64,000 nt of DNA, taken from Sodiomyces alkalinus F11. Lineage: Eukaryota > Ascomycota > Sordariomycetes > Glomerellales > Plectosphaerellaceae. The stretch covers positions 783,799-847,798 of the forward strand of contig NW_021167089.1 of the NCBI RefSeq assembly GCF_003711515.1, in the 5' to 3' direction. Within the stretch, counting starts at the first letter, position 1. Every line of letters starts with the position of its first letter. Shown here in pieces: positions 32,939 to 45,701 of this stretch. The notes under the pieces were generated by a model. The model made no database searches. It was not told the DNA's origin and worked only from the letters and a program-made list of their open reading frames with translations. A program made the translations under genes and the position numbers.

Positions 32939-35900
32939 AGGGGCACCGGGGGGCACCTCTTTATTATTATTAGGCTGAGACCTTGACGGGGCAAGTGGGC
33001 CAGCAAGCAAGCTCTAGGACCAGGTGCCAGGAGAAAGATGGTGGACCGCTGCAACGGGATGGGGGCACAGGTTGGGACTGGGAGTGCGGGTGGTTATCGT
33101 GCACGTTATCGAGCTGAACCAGGGGGGTGGGAGCCGATGCCAACAACTTCGAAATCCAGCGACCGACGGCGGTTCCAAGACGCGACGTTGAAACGAGTCC
33201 AAATTGTCGGTCTAGGGGATCGTAAATTGAGTGATCGCGAACGAACGTTGGAATATCGATTAGTTGATTCGCTTTTCCTGATCTTGTAAAACGTCTGCCG
33301 TATGGTAAAGAACGGAGTAGAAAACAAAGGACCAATGTGTGGGATCGAGGTGGTTGTATCCCTGATTCGTACTTTTCGTACTTTGATTACTTCGTATGGG
33401 GGGAAAAACCTGACGGGTCCAGGCTCGCGTGGCTGGGGGGTTGCGTTGCCAAGATGATAATAAGTGAGGTGACGTGACGTGGACAGGGGAAAGCGCAACA
33501 GAACCAGGACAAAAAATCGATGAAGATGGCGACAAGCGATTCTTGAACAGGATCCGTCTGAAGCAGAGTTGGTCGAGCGGGGCGCGCTAATGTACCGATT
33601 GTCGTAAACACAGGCGAGCGACGGGGGAGTCCCCTGTTTCAGTTAGGTGGCGTCAGTACCTGGTACTTCATAAGGCCTCGGAAGGCCCGCTCTAGGCTGT
33701 TCCTCGTAAGCCGCCGAATGCAGCAGGGGATGAGCCCAGCCTCCTGAGCGGATATTGGAACAAAACCAATTATCCTTCTTATAGCGATTAAAATCTAACG
33801 GATCTGCTATCGTCGCCCTGCAAGGTCAACAACAAGCTTTTCCGTTGCCCTTTTGTAAACCTTGTTGTGACAATATATATACGTTCACAATGGTCGTTGG
33901 TGACCTTATCGAGGACGCCGTCGCTTCTTTTGCTCCGAATCCGGTCCTGAGTGGATGTTGCTAACTTGTAAATGTCGCAGAGGAGGAAATCCCCGCCGGA
34001 GTGGCTATCTCGATTTGCTCCGGATCGTTACTATTACAATACCAACTTGATGCCGGGTGTTAATTGCTGCTGATTCCCGTTTCGTCGAAACGTAGCTGGA
34101 ATGCTGCCAATGGGTATCGAACAAAAGCACCCCAGTCTTGGCCCCCGGGCAACCTGTGCGGAGCGCACAAGGTATGGCTTAAGAGTTGAGGGTCAGGAAT
34201 GGAAATAAGTTGTAGGTAGAGGGGGTGGAGAGATTCTGAAATTCGTTTAACCAAGAGCCTTGTTTTCCTGGTCTTGGTTTCTGACCGAGGATTCCGAAGG
34301 TTGGTAAAGTTAATAGCACCCTGCCGAAAAGCGAAGTGTCTTATCTCTTTCCCGTCTTCTGCAATAGATAACTAGGCTCTTCCAAAAAAAATCCTTTCTT
34401 TGCGGGCTGCAGAGAGGACCTTTCTTCAGATGTCCGGCGAGTCGCGACCTGTGCCCACTTAGCTGTCTAGTGTGTGCGTGTGTGCGCTTGTGTATAAGCG
34501 TCTCAGACTGGTCGTATCCACGGGCAAGAGAAGAAGGCTCAAATATAGGTGTGGTGGCTATGGTCGATTTTTTGCGGCCCCATAAGAATCCCATCCGGTA
34601 CATTTATTTCTGTGGTATCCGTGTGCATGTGCACTGGGAATATACTCGTCAGAGAGGGTGTTTTTCTGCCCTAATAAGATGCTAGGAAAGGCAAATAAAT
34701 GCTGACGCGCCGACATCGAAAATCTCAGACTTCAGAACACCATAAATAGCAAAACCTCCTTGCCGGGTTGGCCACAGTCGTCGGCGGTAATGTTTTTATA
34801 GGGGAATAACGTAGTGGCGTATACGAATGCGCTTTGGTCCTGTGGTTGTCCTAGGGGCCATTCGTATCTGTCAGCCAACGGATCCTATTATTCGAGTTCA
34901 CCCTATAACTATTCCCAGTGTATGGCGCGTATGCTTTGCATGAGGTGGTTTATGTTGCTGCTTCAGCAGTCTGTCCAATGGCAGAGCTCCTTTCCCACAT
35001 TAGGTACTATCATAACGCTCCGGTGAACGTTGCAGCCGCGTTGCATGTCCAAGCCACGACGAACAACCCAATAGCACCATGACAACGGTCGGGTGGAAAT
35101 ACGGAGTACCAATAAATATCGTATAAGGCAGTCGAAGCTGATCAAAAGGGGAGCTGTCTTAGTAGGTACCTTATTATTACCCTAGGAAGCAGGAGCCAAC
35201 GCCTACCTAATAAGTACTCCGTACAAAGCAAGTACCAGAGGTGAGTTCCTAATAATCAATCCATCCAAACTTCCAGAAATACGATGCATACCGAAGGTAA
35301 CAACAAGGGGCATTGAGCTAAAAGATGGGGACGGGCTTACACCTGTCGTGTCCGGCAATTTCGATAGGGATGAATTATTGGAGTAGTTGGACACATGGAT
35401 TTTGGAGGTGGGAAAACGGTGCTAATCAGCAACGAGTGGTTTGGATGGTTCGGATTCGACTAAGCTAGGAAAATAGAAGAAGCAGCGTTCGCGAGGCGAG
35501 GGCGGACAGAAAAGAAGACAGAACGAATGACCAAGAGAGTGAGAGCGAAAGATCGAAAGCGATATCCCCTCACGAACACGACACACCCACCGAGCATGAC
35601 GACCACTACCACCGTTGCAACACACTACCCCTACAGCTAGGCAATCGGACGATTTTGTGTGGTCGATATCTTTCCAGAGATGACGATTGTCAGACTCCTA
35701 CAACGTACACCTAGGTACGTACCTTCGGTTGCCTGTCGAAACTTACAGGTTCTTATAATTACCTAAGGTACCTACCTTAGGTACCTTACGGTTTGATATA
35801 TTTTCCCCGTACCTAGATCTGGGAGGTACAACGTATCTCGAGACAGCCATATCACACCGCTAATACGACACCACGCATTGTTGTTGTTGTTCTGTTCTCT

Positions 35901-38900
35901 CCTCTCACCGATACTGCGACCGAACGCCTGTACCGAGATTGGTATTTTCAAATACAAAGTCCTCCGATGAATGATGAATGCAGGAGTTGGGAGTCGATTG
36001 CTGACACGTTGTACTCCGTACAACGTATGACGCCCAATCTATTATTACATTACGTACGGATACATCCATTTCCATGTTTGGTCAGCGAGCCAACTTTGAG
36101 CCATTTGCCCGATGGACAACCAAGTAAGGTATCCCGTCTCTACGTGTACGGTGTATATACACCAGCACACGGCGAGAGCTTTTGATTAGGCGGACTCGCG
36201 GTTTGGCATCGATATAAAAGCGCCAACTACCTACCATTAACAAAAGTAGGTTGTCACCGGCATCTATGGGGTGATTACCTGCGTCCACTACTGAGACAGA
36301 CAGTGGTGTTGTTCTTTATGCGGTGCTGCCCTATTTCCTCCATCGCACAGAACCTGCCACTCCTCCAAAAGGACAAATGGAGATCCCTCCCTGATCTAAG
36401 GCTTCCGGTGGCTGATATAGTGCGACACCGTCTCCCTTTGTGGTCGACTTTTGTTTCACGGGTTTCCTGCTTGGCCGTTCGCATGCCAACGGCCTTCCTT
36501 CTTTGAGTCAAAGCACACCAGAGGTGTTGCGATGGACAGATACCTAAGGTAGTACTGACCCCGCACAACCCGTCTACCTGTCTGACGTGTGCAGCCGGGT
36601 TTCCCTGACAACCTGGACCACTCGATGATCCATCTGCAATTACGTGACCTAGCCGATCCAAACTTCGTCAACCGTCTTTACACTCACTACCTTACGTCTT
36701 TTACAGAGCCATTTGACATCAGATCCTACATTCTATGAATTCACAGAAAATTGCCCAGGCAGAAACGCGGATCACCAGGACGAAGTTCATACATCGTGTT
36801 GTTGTCGTGATTGTTGCGACCTAGAGGCAAATTCTTCAAACTATCCTTTAGCGGAACGAGGCAAAGATCCTGTCCTCCCTCATCAAAATACCTAGTGGCC
36901 TAGGTGGATCCATGTACACCCAAGCGAGGAAGACCCAGGAAGTGATGCCGCTGCCTAGGAGTGAGAGGAAGCATCCACGCCCCCTGAATGGACTTTATCC
37001 GATGATCACGTAGGAGAGCTGCTGCCGTTCCGCTGAAGGCGTTCTCCGGCTGGGATAGAGATAGAAAAACTCGACAAATGAGGAGACCATGCACTAACTA
37101 ACCATCAAGGACAAAACAAATCTGCTGTGACCGCCCTGCCTTACCGAAGTGTTGTTTACCTAGGTATCGCACAGGTACGCAACGGAGTAGGCTCGGTGGC
37201 AAATACGAGTTCATGATCCATCGAGAATGCATGCGGCCTGCTAACCTGGATGAGTTTGTCCCCTGAGGAAAACAACGCGTAAGCTTAATTTACTCTAATC
37301 CTCACTAAGAGGGTCCGATTCGTTAGGCTACCCAGTTTCGAACGTGTAATACGTGGCTGAGCGCTGCGTCCGTCGCCGCCTACGCCTGGCGCATCAGTCG
37401 AAAAACAACGTGTGGTAATCCCGAGTACGTCGCTCTGACTCGAGCTTGTACGCTGTGACTGACTTCTGCTTCGCAAGATGGGATGTCACAAAAGCCCAGA
37501 TCTCACTGGATAAGTTTTCACTGAGTATACATTGCCGCGCAGCAGTCATGATTGACTAGGTGACACAGGGATGCCATTCATTCTTCTAGAGTCTTCCGAG
37601 TTCTTCTTGCATAGCAGGCAACCCCCGAATATTCCCTCTCGGTACGGCATTACGGTTGGACATGCTCATTCCAAGTAATGTGTCGTTTCCTAGCTCCCTG
37701 GGCTCCCTGTCGAAACACCAAGAACCCGAGGAGCCTCAACCCTCAACCAACCCTCTGCCATGTGTGGCCAGCTCAGATCGGACCTATACCTGGGAGTACA
37801 ACTTTTGAGTGAGTACAGATGCTAACCCCTTAGGCTCTTCCAGTTCTATCCGTGCAACTAAATGCTTCGGTGAAGCACTTCATATAGCACCCATGACACC
37901 ACACCACTTGTGTTCTCAGCAGCATCCACTTGACTTTCTGCGGCGACAACAGCTACTAGTCACGACAGCATGGTCTAGCTTTGGGCAAAACTGGACATCA
38001 AGTGCGGCGAGCCAGAGCGGCCACATATCCTCTTCTCGGGCCTCTAATCCCCATGGCTTCCGAATCAAATCCGTGGTGAGTGTGGGGGGCAGGTATTTAC
38101 GAGCTCTGCACTCAGCCGTCCCGGTCAATCCAGGACATGTACTGTATATTCTCCTCGCCTCTGTGTGAACATTCAGTCACATACATGGCAACTACGGTCT
38201 CAGTAGCCAGCATTCTAGCTAGGCAACACAGCTGAAAACCGAGATACTGCAGCGCTTGATTGACGTTCAGGCTGACACTGACGCTCACTCAGGCTGACTT
38301 GCCTTGGACTCCAAATGGCACTGAACACAAGTGATACCGTCGCTCTCCCGTTCAGGTCGGATGTACAACAGTGACCCAGGACCACATTACACCGCAACAG
38401 AACTCCGCAACTTATTGAGCCCTGCTGTGTGTAGTCGACGGCCAGAATACGACGAGACACAGTCTTACGCGCCGGCCACTGTTCATGATGCTCTCATCGA
38501 GTGGGAAGGGTCCATTTGTAGTCGCACTGATACACTGATAGCTCTCCCCACCAGGACACACGATCCCGAGGATCCAGCCAAAGCTTCCTTTGCCGCACTG
38601 CTGGGACAAGGGTTCTCAAGGGTAAGGCAGTGACGACGAAGTGCGGTGCTGCTTGAAGCTACGTCCCTGGCACCTCGGGCCCGTCCAGTATCCCCAGATG
38701 AGAAGGGGACCGGTCACACCGCAAAGCGCGGATTCCACTTCGTGTCGCAAACCCGCTTCGCATTGTCGCAATGTTGACGGCGGGAAGCCTGCGAAAATTT
38801 ATGCCTGAAGGTCGATGAATCGCAACACTGCTCTCCTTTGCGATTCCGTCTGTCGCCCGTCCCATTGAAGCTGAGATGATCAGCGGTCCACGTCTGGCGG

Positions 38901-39610
38901 GAAAGGACCTCTGAAGGGGCCAGGTAGAGTGCAGTCGACCCCCCTATCACTACCCAGGGGTATCAAAATAACTCCTCATGCAACATTCCCGAGTGCCAGT
39001 CGTTTCGGCGAGTTCAACAAAGTCGTAAGGGCTTGAGGGCAAGACTACCACAGATGCCTAGCCAAACGTCGGCCACCGCAATATAAGTGATCTATGTTTT
39101 TTCTTTCTCATTATAATTGTATAGTAGTCAAAACTCCCAAATCCTCCACCAATAATCACAATGGACGTGATTGAAATAGACAAATAGCAATCGCGGTTGC
39201 CGCACATAGCGATGGGCTTTGGGACGGTGGGAAAGGTGGACCGAGGAATTCGCGAGAAATCATTTTATACCGCCCGAAAGAGTGACGTTAAATTGTGACT
39301 TGAATGCCGCTTAACCCCATTCCCAAGTACCGAGATTTCTATTTCGAGGACGGAAAACATCCGCATCCATCCTGTCCATTTCCTTTCTCGGTGTCGAACG
39401 AACCCCTTCGCGCCTGACACAGGAACCGGCAAGATATCACATGGACCCATTATCATCGCGTAGGCTCGCCCAATGGGAGATTTCGGGGGGGTATGTTGTT
39501 TCACAAGTTTAATTTGTTGAGCCTTAATCCCAAGGCTATGCTCTGATCCTTGACCTTGACCGATGCAGCCAGTTCAGAAGCCATCCACTCCAACTCCGCC
39601 CGAAACCATT
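32939..39610. other. 6.7-kb gene-poor stretch
   Basis: No coding region could be supported. The first ~700 bases are the DUF2406 promoter side. The rest has moderate AT content without the RIP signature. It carries TACGGAGTA-type 9-mers at 35,100-35,108, 35,215-35,223 and 36,012-36,020, and GGTACC/ACCTAAGGT palindrome clusters (35,165; 35,705-35,790; 36,541). Frames of 60-130 codons occur but lack motifs, and many begin without an ATG. A lineage-specific small gene or a non-coding RNA could be missed here. Confidence 0.5.
35761..35782. repeat. Perfect 10-bp inverted repeat ACCTAAGGTA
   Basis: ACCTAAGGTA, two bases (CC), then TACCTTAGGT, its exact reverse complement. It sits in a cluster of similar GGTACC/CCTAGG sequences between ~35,705 and 35,790. 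It could form a hairpin or be a relic of a small element. Confidence 0.8.
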
Positions 39611-40417
39611 TTATATCGACGAGGGGTAAAGCATGACGCGAACCGAGGCACCGAAAGACTTAGTGGGAAGGGGGTGGCGGAACTTCGCACGGACAACGCC
39701 CGAGTTGCCTGTCGCAATCGAGGGTCAGTGATCATAGTGGGCAAGCCCGAGCCGATGAGACCGGGCAGTGGCGAGGAGAAAATGGGAATAGGGGTTTAGT
39801 TACCGTGAGGGCGGGTGACCTTGCCCCAGATGACGCGGATCTTGGATCCACGGATCTCCTTCTTGGCCTTGTAGACGTACGCAACCTTCTTGCCGAGGTA
39901 GAAGCTGTCGTCCCTTCGTCAGCAAAACCGGTCCACCAAATGGTATGTGATGGAGTGCGCGTACTTGGCGGCGTCAATGGTGTCGACACCCTCAATCTTC
40001 ACCAGGCTGGTCTGGGAATGGGTAGTGTGGCGGCTACGTTGGTAGGACAGGTGACGTCCCCTGGTACACTCAATCAGCTCCTGTCCATTGAATTCGGTCG
40101 GTCGTTTCTTCGCAAGGCGCTGTTCATCCCCGCCCTCTTTCCCAGTCGAGTCTCGATATCAAAATATCCCCCCTCCGAATGCGAAATCGACTTCCCCAAG
40201 TGCCGAATGTTGTACTCACTTGACGTATACTATCCAATATCCAAGTTAGCCAAATGTAAGTGGGAACAAGGAGAAAAAACAAGGGAGGAAGAAGCAGATT
40301 CAACAGATCTTTTGGCTGATCCTCGCCTGGCGACTGGAACACATGCTCACAATCGCTGCCGGCAAATGCGAAATAGGATGTGGGTAACTTACGTCGGTGA
40401 CCCTGTTCTGAAGGCAT
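39611..40417 (-). CDS. RPL33: 60S ribosomal protein eL33 (L33/L35A)
   Basis: Five exons: 40417-40393, 40229-40220 (10 nt), 40060-39965, 39904-39804 and 39708-39611, giving 109 residues, the family length. It is a large-subunit ribosomal protein. The N-terminus MPSEQGHR is on a 25-nt exon. The microexon TATACGTCAA supplies LYV and part of Lys, and exon 3 continues [13 protein letters not shown], the conserved start of eL33. Then come [47 protein letters not shown] and the terminal [11 protein letters not shown]. Without the microexon, no splice choice restores both the frame and the conserved LYVKGRHLSYQ. Intron 1 ends with GCTAAC and GGATAG just before it. Four introns in 330 coding bases is intron-dense. 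I checked introns 1 and 2 for C/D-box snoRNA boxes and saw no clear pair. Confidence 0.94.
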
Positions 40418-40854
40418 CTTGACTATGTCGAGTTACCCTCACTCCAACCGAACCGGATAGGGTATTGGTATAGGAAGGTTAGAGAAATGCCGTCGCAGCA
40501 GGACAATTCTCCAGGGTTGACTTGCACGCCGATGTTGTCGTTGTCGTGATGTTTCCGTTAGTGGAAGAGATCCGGTAAGGTAGGGGTGCTGAGGGCCACT
40601 AAAATCTCGAGTGTGCCCTAAGTCAGGTGACCAAGTGACCACACACAGCGGTCGAAAAGTTGCATATTCTACCACCTCCCCAGCCACAGATATCTATTCT
40701 TATCTTATCTCGGACGTGGGGTTGTGGCTGAGTTGCAGCCCTTACCGCGAGGGCTGGACTTCCCCTCGATACAGTATGCGCATCCGACGTCATACGCCCG
40801 TCCCCATTCGCAATTACTTCGTTACACTCCGTTTGTATGGAGCTTCAAAGATCC

Positions 40855-40888
<34 letters not shown>

Positions 40889-43538
40889 CGCGTGAGATGG
40901 GCTCCAATTCGCGCAAGATGAAATATCAACTTTTATACTGTCCACGAATCTTCCCTTCGAGTATTACATTCGCATACCTATCTGTACGGAGTATACACGT
41001 ATGTCGTTCTCCCCCTACCAATTGGAGACGACTGCCATAATGGTACATCTGGACATTGTCGCATCCAGCAGTCGACTTGTTCACGAGCCCAGCACTTCGC
41101 AAGATTGGTTTTGTCGTTGCCGCTGGTCTCGCTGTGTTGCGCCCATCCCCGACCACAGGAACGTGGGGACGACTCGCAAGATAATAAACACCGACCACGG
41201 TTGTTGGATGCGAGAAAGGCTAAACTCTGGCTGGTTGGGTGACCCACTCTTTCCGGCTAAACTGGACATGCGAGCCGCACCAGTCATTAAACATCGGGCA
41301 CTGTCACCGAATATCCCGCTGCGTGGTTTTGAAAGGTAGATGATATACGCCCGGGCCCATTCCAGCTTCTTTTCCCTCCATTCCTACTGCTAGCTAGTAG
41401 CGGGCGGTTCAAAACTGGAACTCGGGACCGGTAGCCTCACCGCCAGCAACATTTTGATGTCCAGGTATCGCGTCAACCTATCCGGGTAGCTGCTATATCG
41501 CAGCGCTCTCGGTTCGTTTCGAGAAGTCCACCGACGAATCTGATCGGCCTGCGAACGAAGTATCAGGCAGATCATGTTTATCCGTAAAGTAGGAATGAAT
41601 TGGCAGTGACTCGAGACGGGACATTCTCGCCTTGCCAGCTGTTGCTTTTTATGTCCGAGAAGAAGGGGGGTTTGCTCGGTATTAGTCATAAAAAAGGACT
41701 GAACACAACGAAACTGGCTGGGAACAATTTGCCGGATCCACGGCGTCTATACTGAGTTGAAAATCGGTCCCGAGCCTTCACTCTGAAGGACAATCTACTC
41801 GAATCCTTTTAGTGCGCCAATATCCGCCGTGTCTTGCGTCTCCGTGTTCCTGCCAAGCACGGCGATGACAGATATGTATACACCGTAGTTACAACGGCAG
41901 CATACTCCTCTTGTACTATAAAGGATAGACGACGAACATGGTTCCGAATCTTACTCTGATATACGTCTTGTCGAGTGACTTCCTATCTTTCCCCATCGTC
42001 ATTGGGACAACGCGAGCCAACATCCCCGTCTTCTTGTCTAATCTCCGGTTATACGAAGTAAAAAGAAAGGGGGGAGAGGAAAAGAAGAAACAAAGAAAGC
42101 TAGGTCATGAAACTCCAGTGCTCCATTTATACGCCAACGTCCCCCAACATCAGATGCACCATGATCCTCCACACCGGTCCGCATCCAAGGTAGGTAAGGT
42201 AGGTAAGCAGAGCTAATTATGTGACTCTTCTGGCACAATATGCTCATTTTCCGGGCAATATTCATGGGGATCTAGTTCCTCTCTTCGTGACTCCTTCCCT
42301 TCCAGGTTCACCTTCCCCCTCGTCCCCACCCACAGGTCGCTTACCTATAAAGCTCGGAACTAGCAAGCAAAGGTACGAATAGAAACACCACCTAGATGTG
42401 ATTTAAGTCTAAGCACTTGCTCCCCAGGGGCTTCATATTTCCTGATCTCCTTTTTCGACCTTATCTCATCCTTAAACGAAGAAACGAAAATTCTACTTCT
42501 ACCGCCTCTTTGAGGACGTCGTGAACTTGAACAACTTAATAATGCGTTGTCTTTTATTAGCAAAAAGGAGTGGTGGGAAGGCTAAATCCAAAACCTTAGG
42601 TCTTGTTTATATTAGCCATTGTCCGCTCATAAATCAGCCAGATGCGGGCTGTACCATTCTTGCGTGCGTTGCTAGCACAAATTCTTCTAACTCCGAAATC
42701 CCCTGACCCTGATGTTTCCCCAACAGCAGTCTTAGCTAAAAGCAAACTCGGCCTATGCAACCCATACCTCCTATTGGTGACACTCTTCAGCAAAAATTAC
42801 CGAGCTACGGAGTACATTCGGAGTTATATCTAAGGTACGAGGCTAAGTCGGTCCAATATACCAGGACTTCTTATCCCCTTGACCAGGCCGGGAGTGTACG
42901 TACCGTACAGTTGAAGTGAACGAAGTGCGGCAGCTGCAATATGTGTGTAAGCTTCCCGCATGGACTTAGCGTCGAAAACCCGCTTCTCGGGGTACTACCG
43001 CCGACATCTAAGGTAAATTCTAACACAAACCCCCACCCGACACGGGTCGGTGGCTGCGAAGGCGAGGTCTGCGAGGTATCGCATCAGATCCAACAGATCT
43101 GCTATAACGTGGGCGGGTAGCGGGGCCCATCCCTTTTGCGGTTTCCCACTGCAGTGTAGCCGGAATGGTCGGACTTGCTGAGCATGGGCGAAGGATGATG
43201 CATCGGAGCCGTCGGCGGCGGGTTAAGTGGCCAGCGCCATTACCTACCACACCCCGCCCCGTCCGTAATTACCATACCTACGTTTATGGTCACTGTCTGT
43301 GGTGGCTAAGGTACTAAAAAGCTGTCCCCAACAGCCCCTCATTCCCTCATCATCTCGGCCTCCCCCACCCCTCCTGCAGACCCCCGTCATCAACGCTCCC
43401 CAATCCTACCAACTGGTCTCATTGACAATCTCGCCATCTATTTCCCTCAACAATTTCTTTGCAACTGACTTTCTTTTTTGTTTCTTTTTCTCTTCCATTT
43501 AGCAGAGCAAAACAACAGCCAGCACCTTAGCGATCACT
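40418..43538. other. 3.1-kb divergent spacer, RPL33 / G6PD promoters
   Basis: It contains both promoters, a G30 homopolymer, TACGGAGTA at 40,985-40,993 and 42,806-42,814, and a C/T-rich leader just before the G6PD start (~43,440-43,500). A 92-codon ATG frame at 41,938-42,216 follows a TATAAAGG-like sequence but has no recognised feature. No gene is called. Confidence 0.55.
40859..40888. repeat. G30 homopolymer
   Basis: Thirty consecutive G on the plus strand. It lies about 440 bases upstream of the eL33 start. It could form G-quadruplex structure; the true length is uncertain because such runs slip in sequencing. Confidence 0.85.
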
Positions 43539-45701
43539 ATGAGTGAACTCGGAGCATCCCCAGCGTACGTGCTAGCTTCGACCATCCCCGAAAGAACCCC
43601 ACCCGCTTCGAGTTTCCTCTCCTCTTGACAACCTTCTTTTCCCCCCCGCTTTCGCGTTTTACCCCCAACTTCTCAGAGGCAGCTCGTGTCGTCCGTCGTA
43701 TGGGGCGCAGTCGAGGGCGCCACGCAGGGCCTCGTAGCTTCAAGAACAACACCCGGGATTTCTTAACATATTTTGCTAACAAGTAATTTAAATCTCTTCT
43801 TCTAGTGCGATGGAGCTGAAGGATAACACAATCATCGTCGTTCTCGGCGCATCCGGAGATCTGGCGAAGAAGAAGACGGTACTTTTCGCGTGCCCATTCA
43901 AACCTTCTCCGATGACGGCGAAGATTGCTGACTTCTCTTAGTACCCCGCGCTCTTCGGTCTGGTAAGCAATACACAATACTGCCTCAGCTTTGCGCCGCT
44001 CCCCTGCCGCGCCCGCCTCGCCCTGCTTAACCTCCATGGACATGACAATAAATCTGCGACCAAGACAAGTTAGTAGCCGGGATAGTCTGCTAACATGACT
44101 TCGAATAGTATCGCAATGGCTTCCTGCCCAAGGACATCAAGATTGTCGGCTATGCGCGTACAAAGATGGACCACGATGAGTACATACGCCGTATTCGATC
44201 ATACATGAAGACGCCGACAAAGGAGATCGAGCAGCAACTTCACGACTTCTGCAACCTCTGCACCTATATTGCGGGCCAATATGACCGGGATGACAGCTTT
44301 CTCGAGCTGAACAAACACCTCGAGGAGCTCGAGGCGGGCAGATCGGAGACTCACCGTCTATTCTACATGGCCCTCCCCCCAAGCGTCTTTACCATCGTCT
44401 CTCAGCACCTCAAGAGGTGCTGTTACCCTAGCAACGGCATTGCCCGCGTCGTCGTATGTAGATGTCTATTCTTTCCCCCTCACAATCCCTGCCTGTCCCG
44501 GGACTCTCACCCTGTTCCGTTTCCCTTGCGCCCACTGGCTGACGAGTTTTGGCGGGCGCCCTCTAGGTCGAGAAACCTTTCGGCAAGGACCTCGCTAGCT
44601 CGCGGGAACTGCAAAAGTCTCTGGAACCGGACTGGAAGGAGGACGAGTTGTACCGCATCGACCATTATCTGGGCAAGGAGATGGTGAAGAACATTCTGAT
44701 CCTCCGGTTCGGAAATTCCTTCTTTGGGGCCACGTGGAACAGGCAGAACATCGACAATGTCCAGATCACATTCAAGGAGCCCTTCGGCACCGAGGGTCGT
44801 GGCGGGTACTTTGACGAGTTTGGCATCATCCGCGATGTCATGCAGAACCACCTGCTGCAAGTATTGACCCTGCTCGCTATGGAGCGCCCCATTTCCTTCT
44901 CGGCCGAAGACATCCGTGACGAGAAGGTCAGAGTTTTGCGCGCCATTCCGGCCATCGAGCCTAAGAACGTCATCATTGGCCAGTACGGCAGATCTCTCGA
45001 CGGCAGCAAGCCCGCTTACAAAGAAGACGACACCGTCCCCGAGGGCTCCCGGTGCCCCACCTTCTGCGCCCTGGTGGCGTACATTAAGAACGAGCGGTGG
45101 GACGGCGTGCCGTTCATCATGAAGGCTGGCAAGGCGCTGAACGAGCAGAAGACGGAGATCCGCATCCAGTTCAAGGACGTGACCTCGGGCATTTTTAAGG
45201 ACATCCCGCGGAACGAGCTGGTCATGCGTATCCAGCCCAACGAGAGCGTGTACATCAAGATGAACTCGAAGCTCCCGGGTCTTAGCATGCAGACCGTCGT
45301 CACAGAGCTGGACTTGACATACCGGCGGCGGTTCTCGGACCTTAAGATTCCCGAGGCGTACGAGTCCTTGATTCTCGACTGCCTCAAGGGGGACCATTCG
45401 AACTTTGTACGAGACGATGAACTGGATGCGAGCTGGAGGATTTTCACCCCCCTACTCCACTACCTCGACGACAACAAGGAGATTATCCCTATGGAATATC
45501 CCTATGGTACGTCGAATCTGCTCCACTGTGTAAAATTCGGGGCGCGAGTGAGCCGAGTGAGGACAATACTGATGACAATCTGCAGGATCTCGTGGTCCCG
45601 CCGTCCTCGACGACTTCACTTCGTCCTATGGCTACAAGTTCAGTGACGCGGCGGGATACCAGTGGCCTACTACACCTGCTTCAGCGCCGAACAAATTGTA
45701 A
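43539..45701 (+). CDS. ZWF1: Glucose-6-phosphate 1-dehydrogenase
   Basis: Six exons: 43539-43564, 43806-43878, 43942-43962 (21 nt), 44109-44453, 44567-45506 and 45586-45701, giving 506 residues. It oxidises glucose 6-phosphate with NADP+, the entry step of the pentose phosphate pathway and a main NADPH source, in the cytosol. GASGDLA (residues 23-29) is the dinucleotide motif. The mini-exon 3 encodes YPALFGL, the conserved continuation. VEKPFGKDL starts exon 5, and RIDHYLGKE (about 185-193) holds the active-site His and Lys. The final RGPAxxD...GYxW block is in exon 6. The end is ambiguous: TTG-TAA at 45,696-45,701 contains a GTAAGT donor, and splicing to the CTGCAG acceptor ending at 45,801 would instead give TTC-TGA, ending at 45,805 and changing only the last residue. 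Confidence 0.95.

Noticed and set aside
37809..38168. 119-codon frame in the gene-poor interval
   Set aside because: Begins with GTG, has no recognisable motif and no neighbouring exon candidates.
40061..40392. Intronic snoRNA in the eL33 gene
   Set aside because: Introns 1 and 2 were read for C (RUGAUGA) and D (CUGA) boxes; only weak single matches were found.
41938..42216. 92-codon ATG frame after a TATAAAGG-like box
   Set aside because: Low-complexity KKGGEEKKK segment, no domain, and no splice or context support; could be chance.
44507..45397. 296-codon minus-strand open frame
   Set aside because: Antisense shadow of G6PD exon 5.
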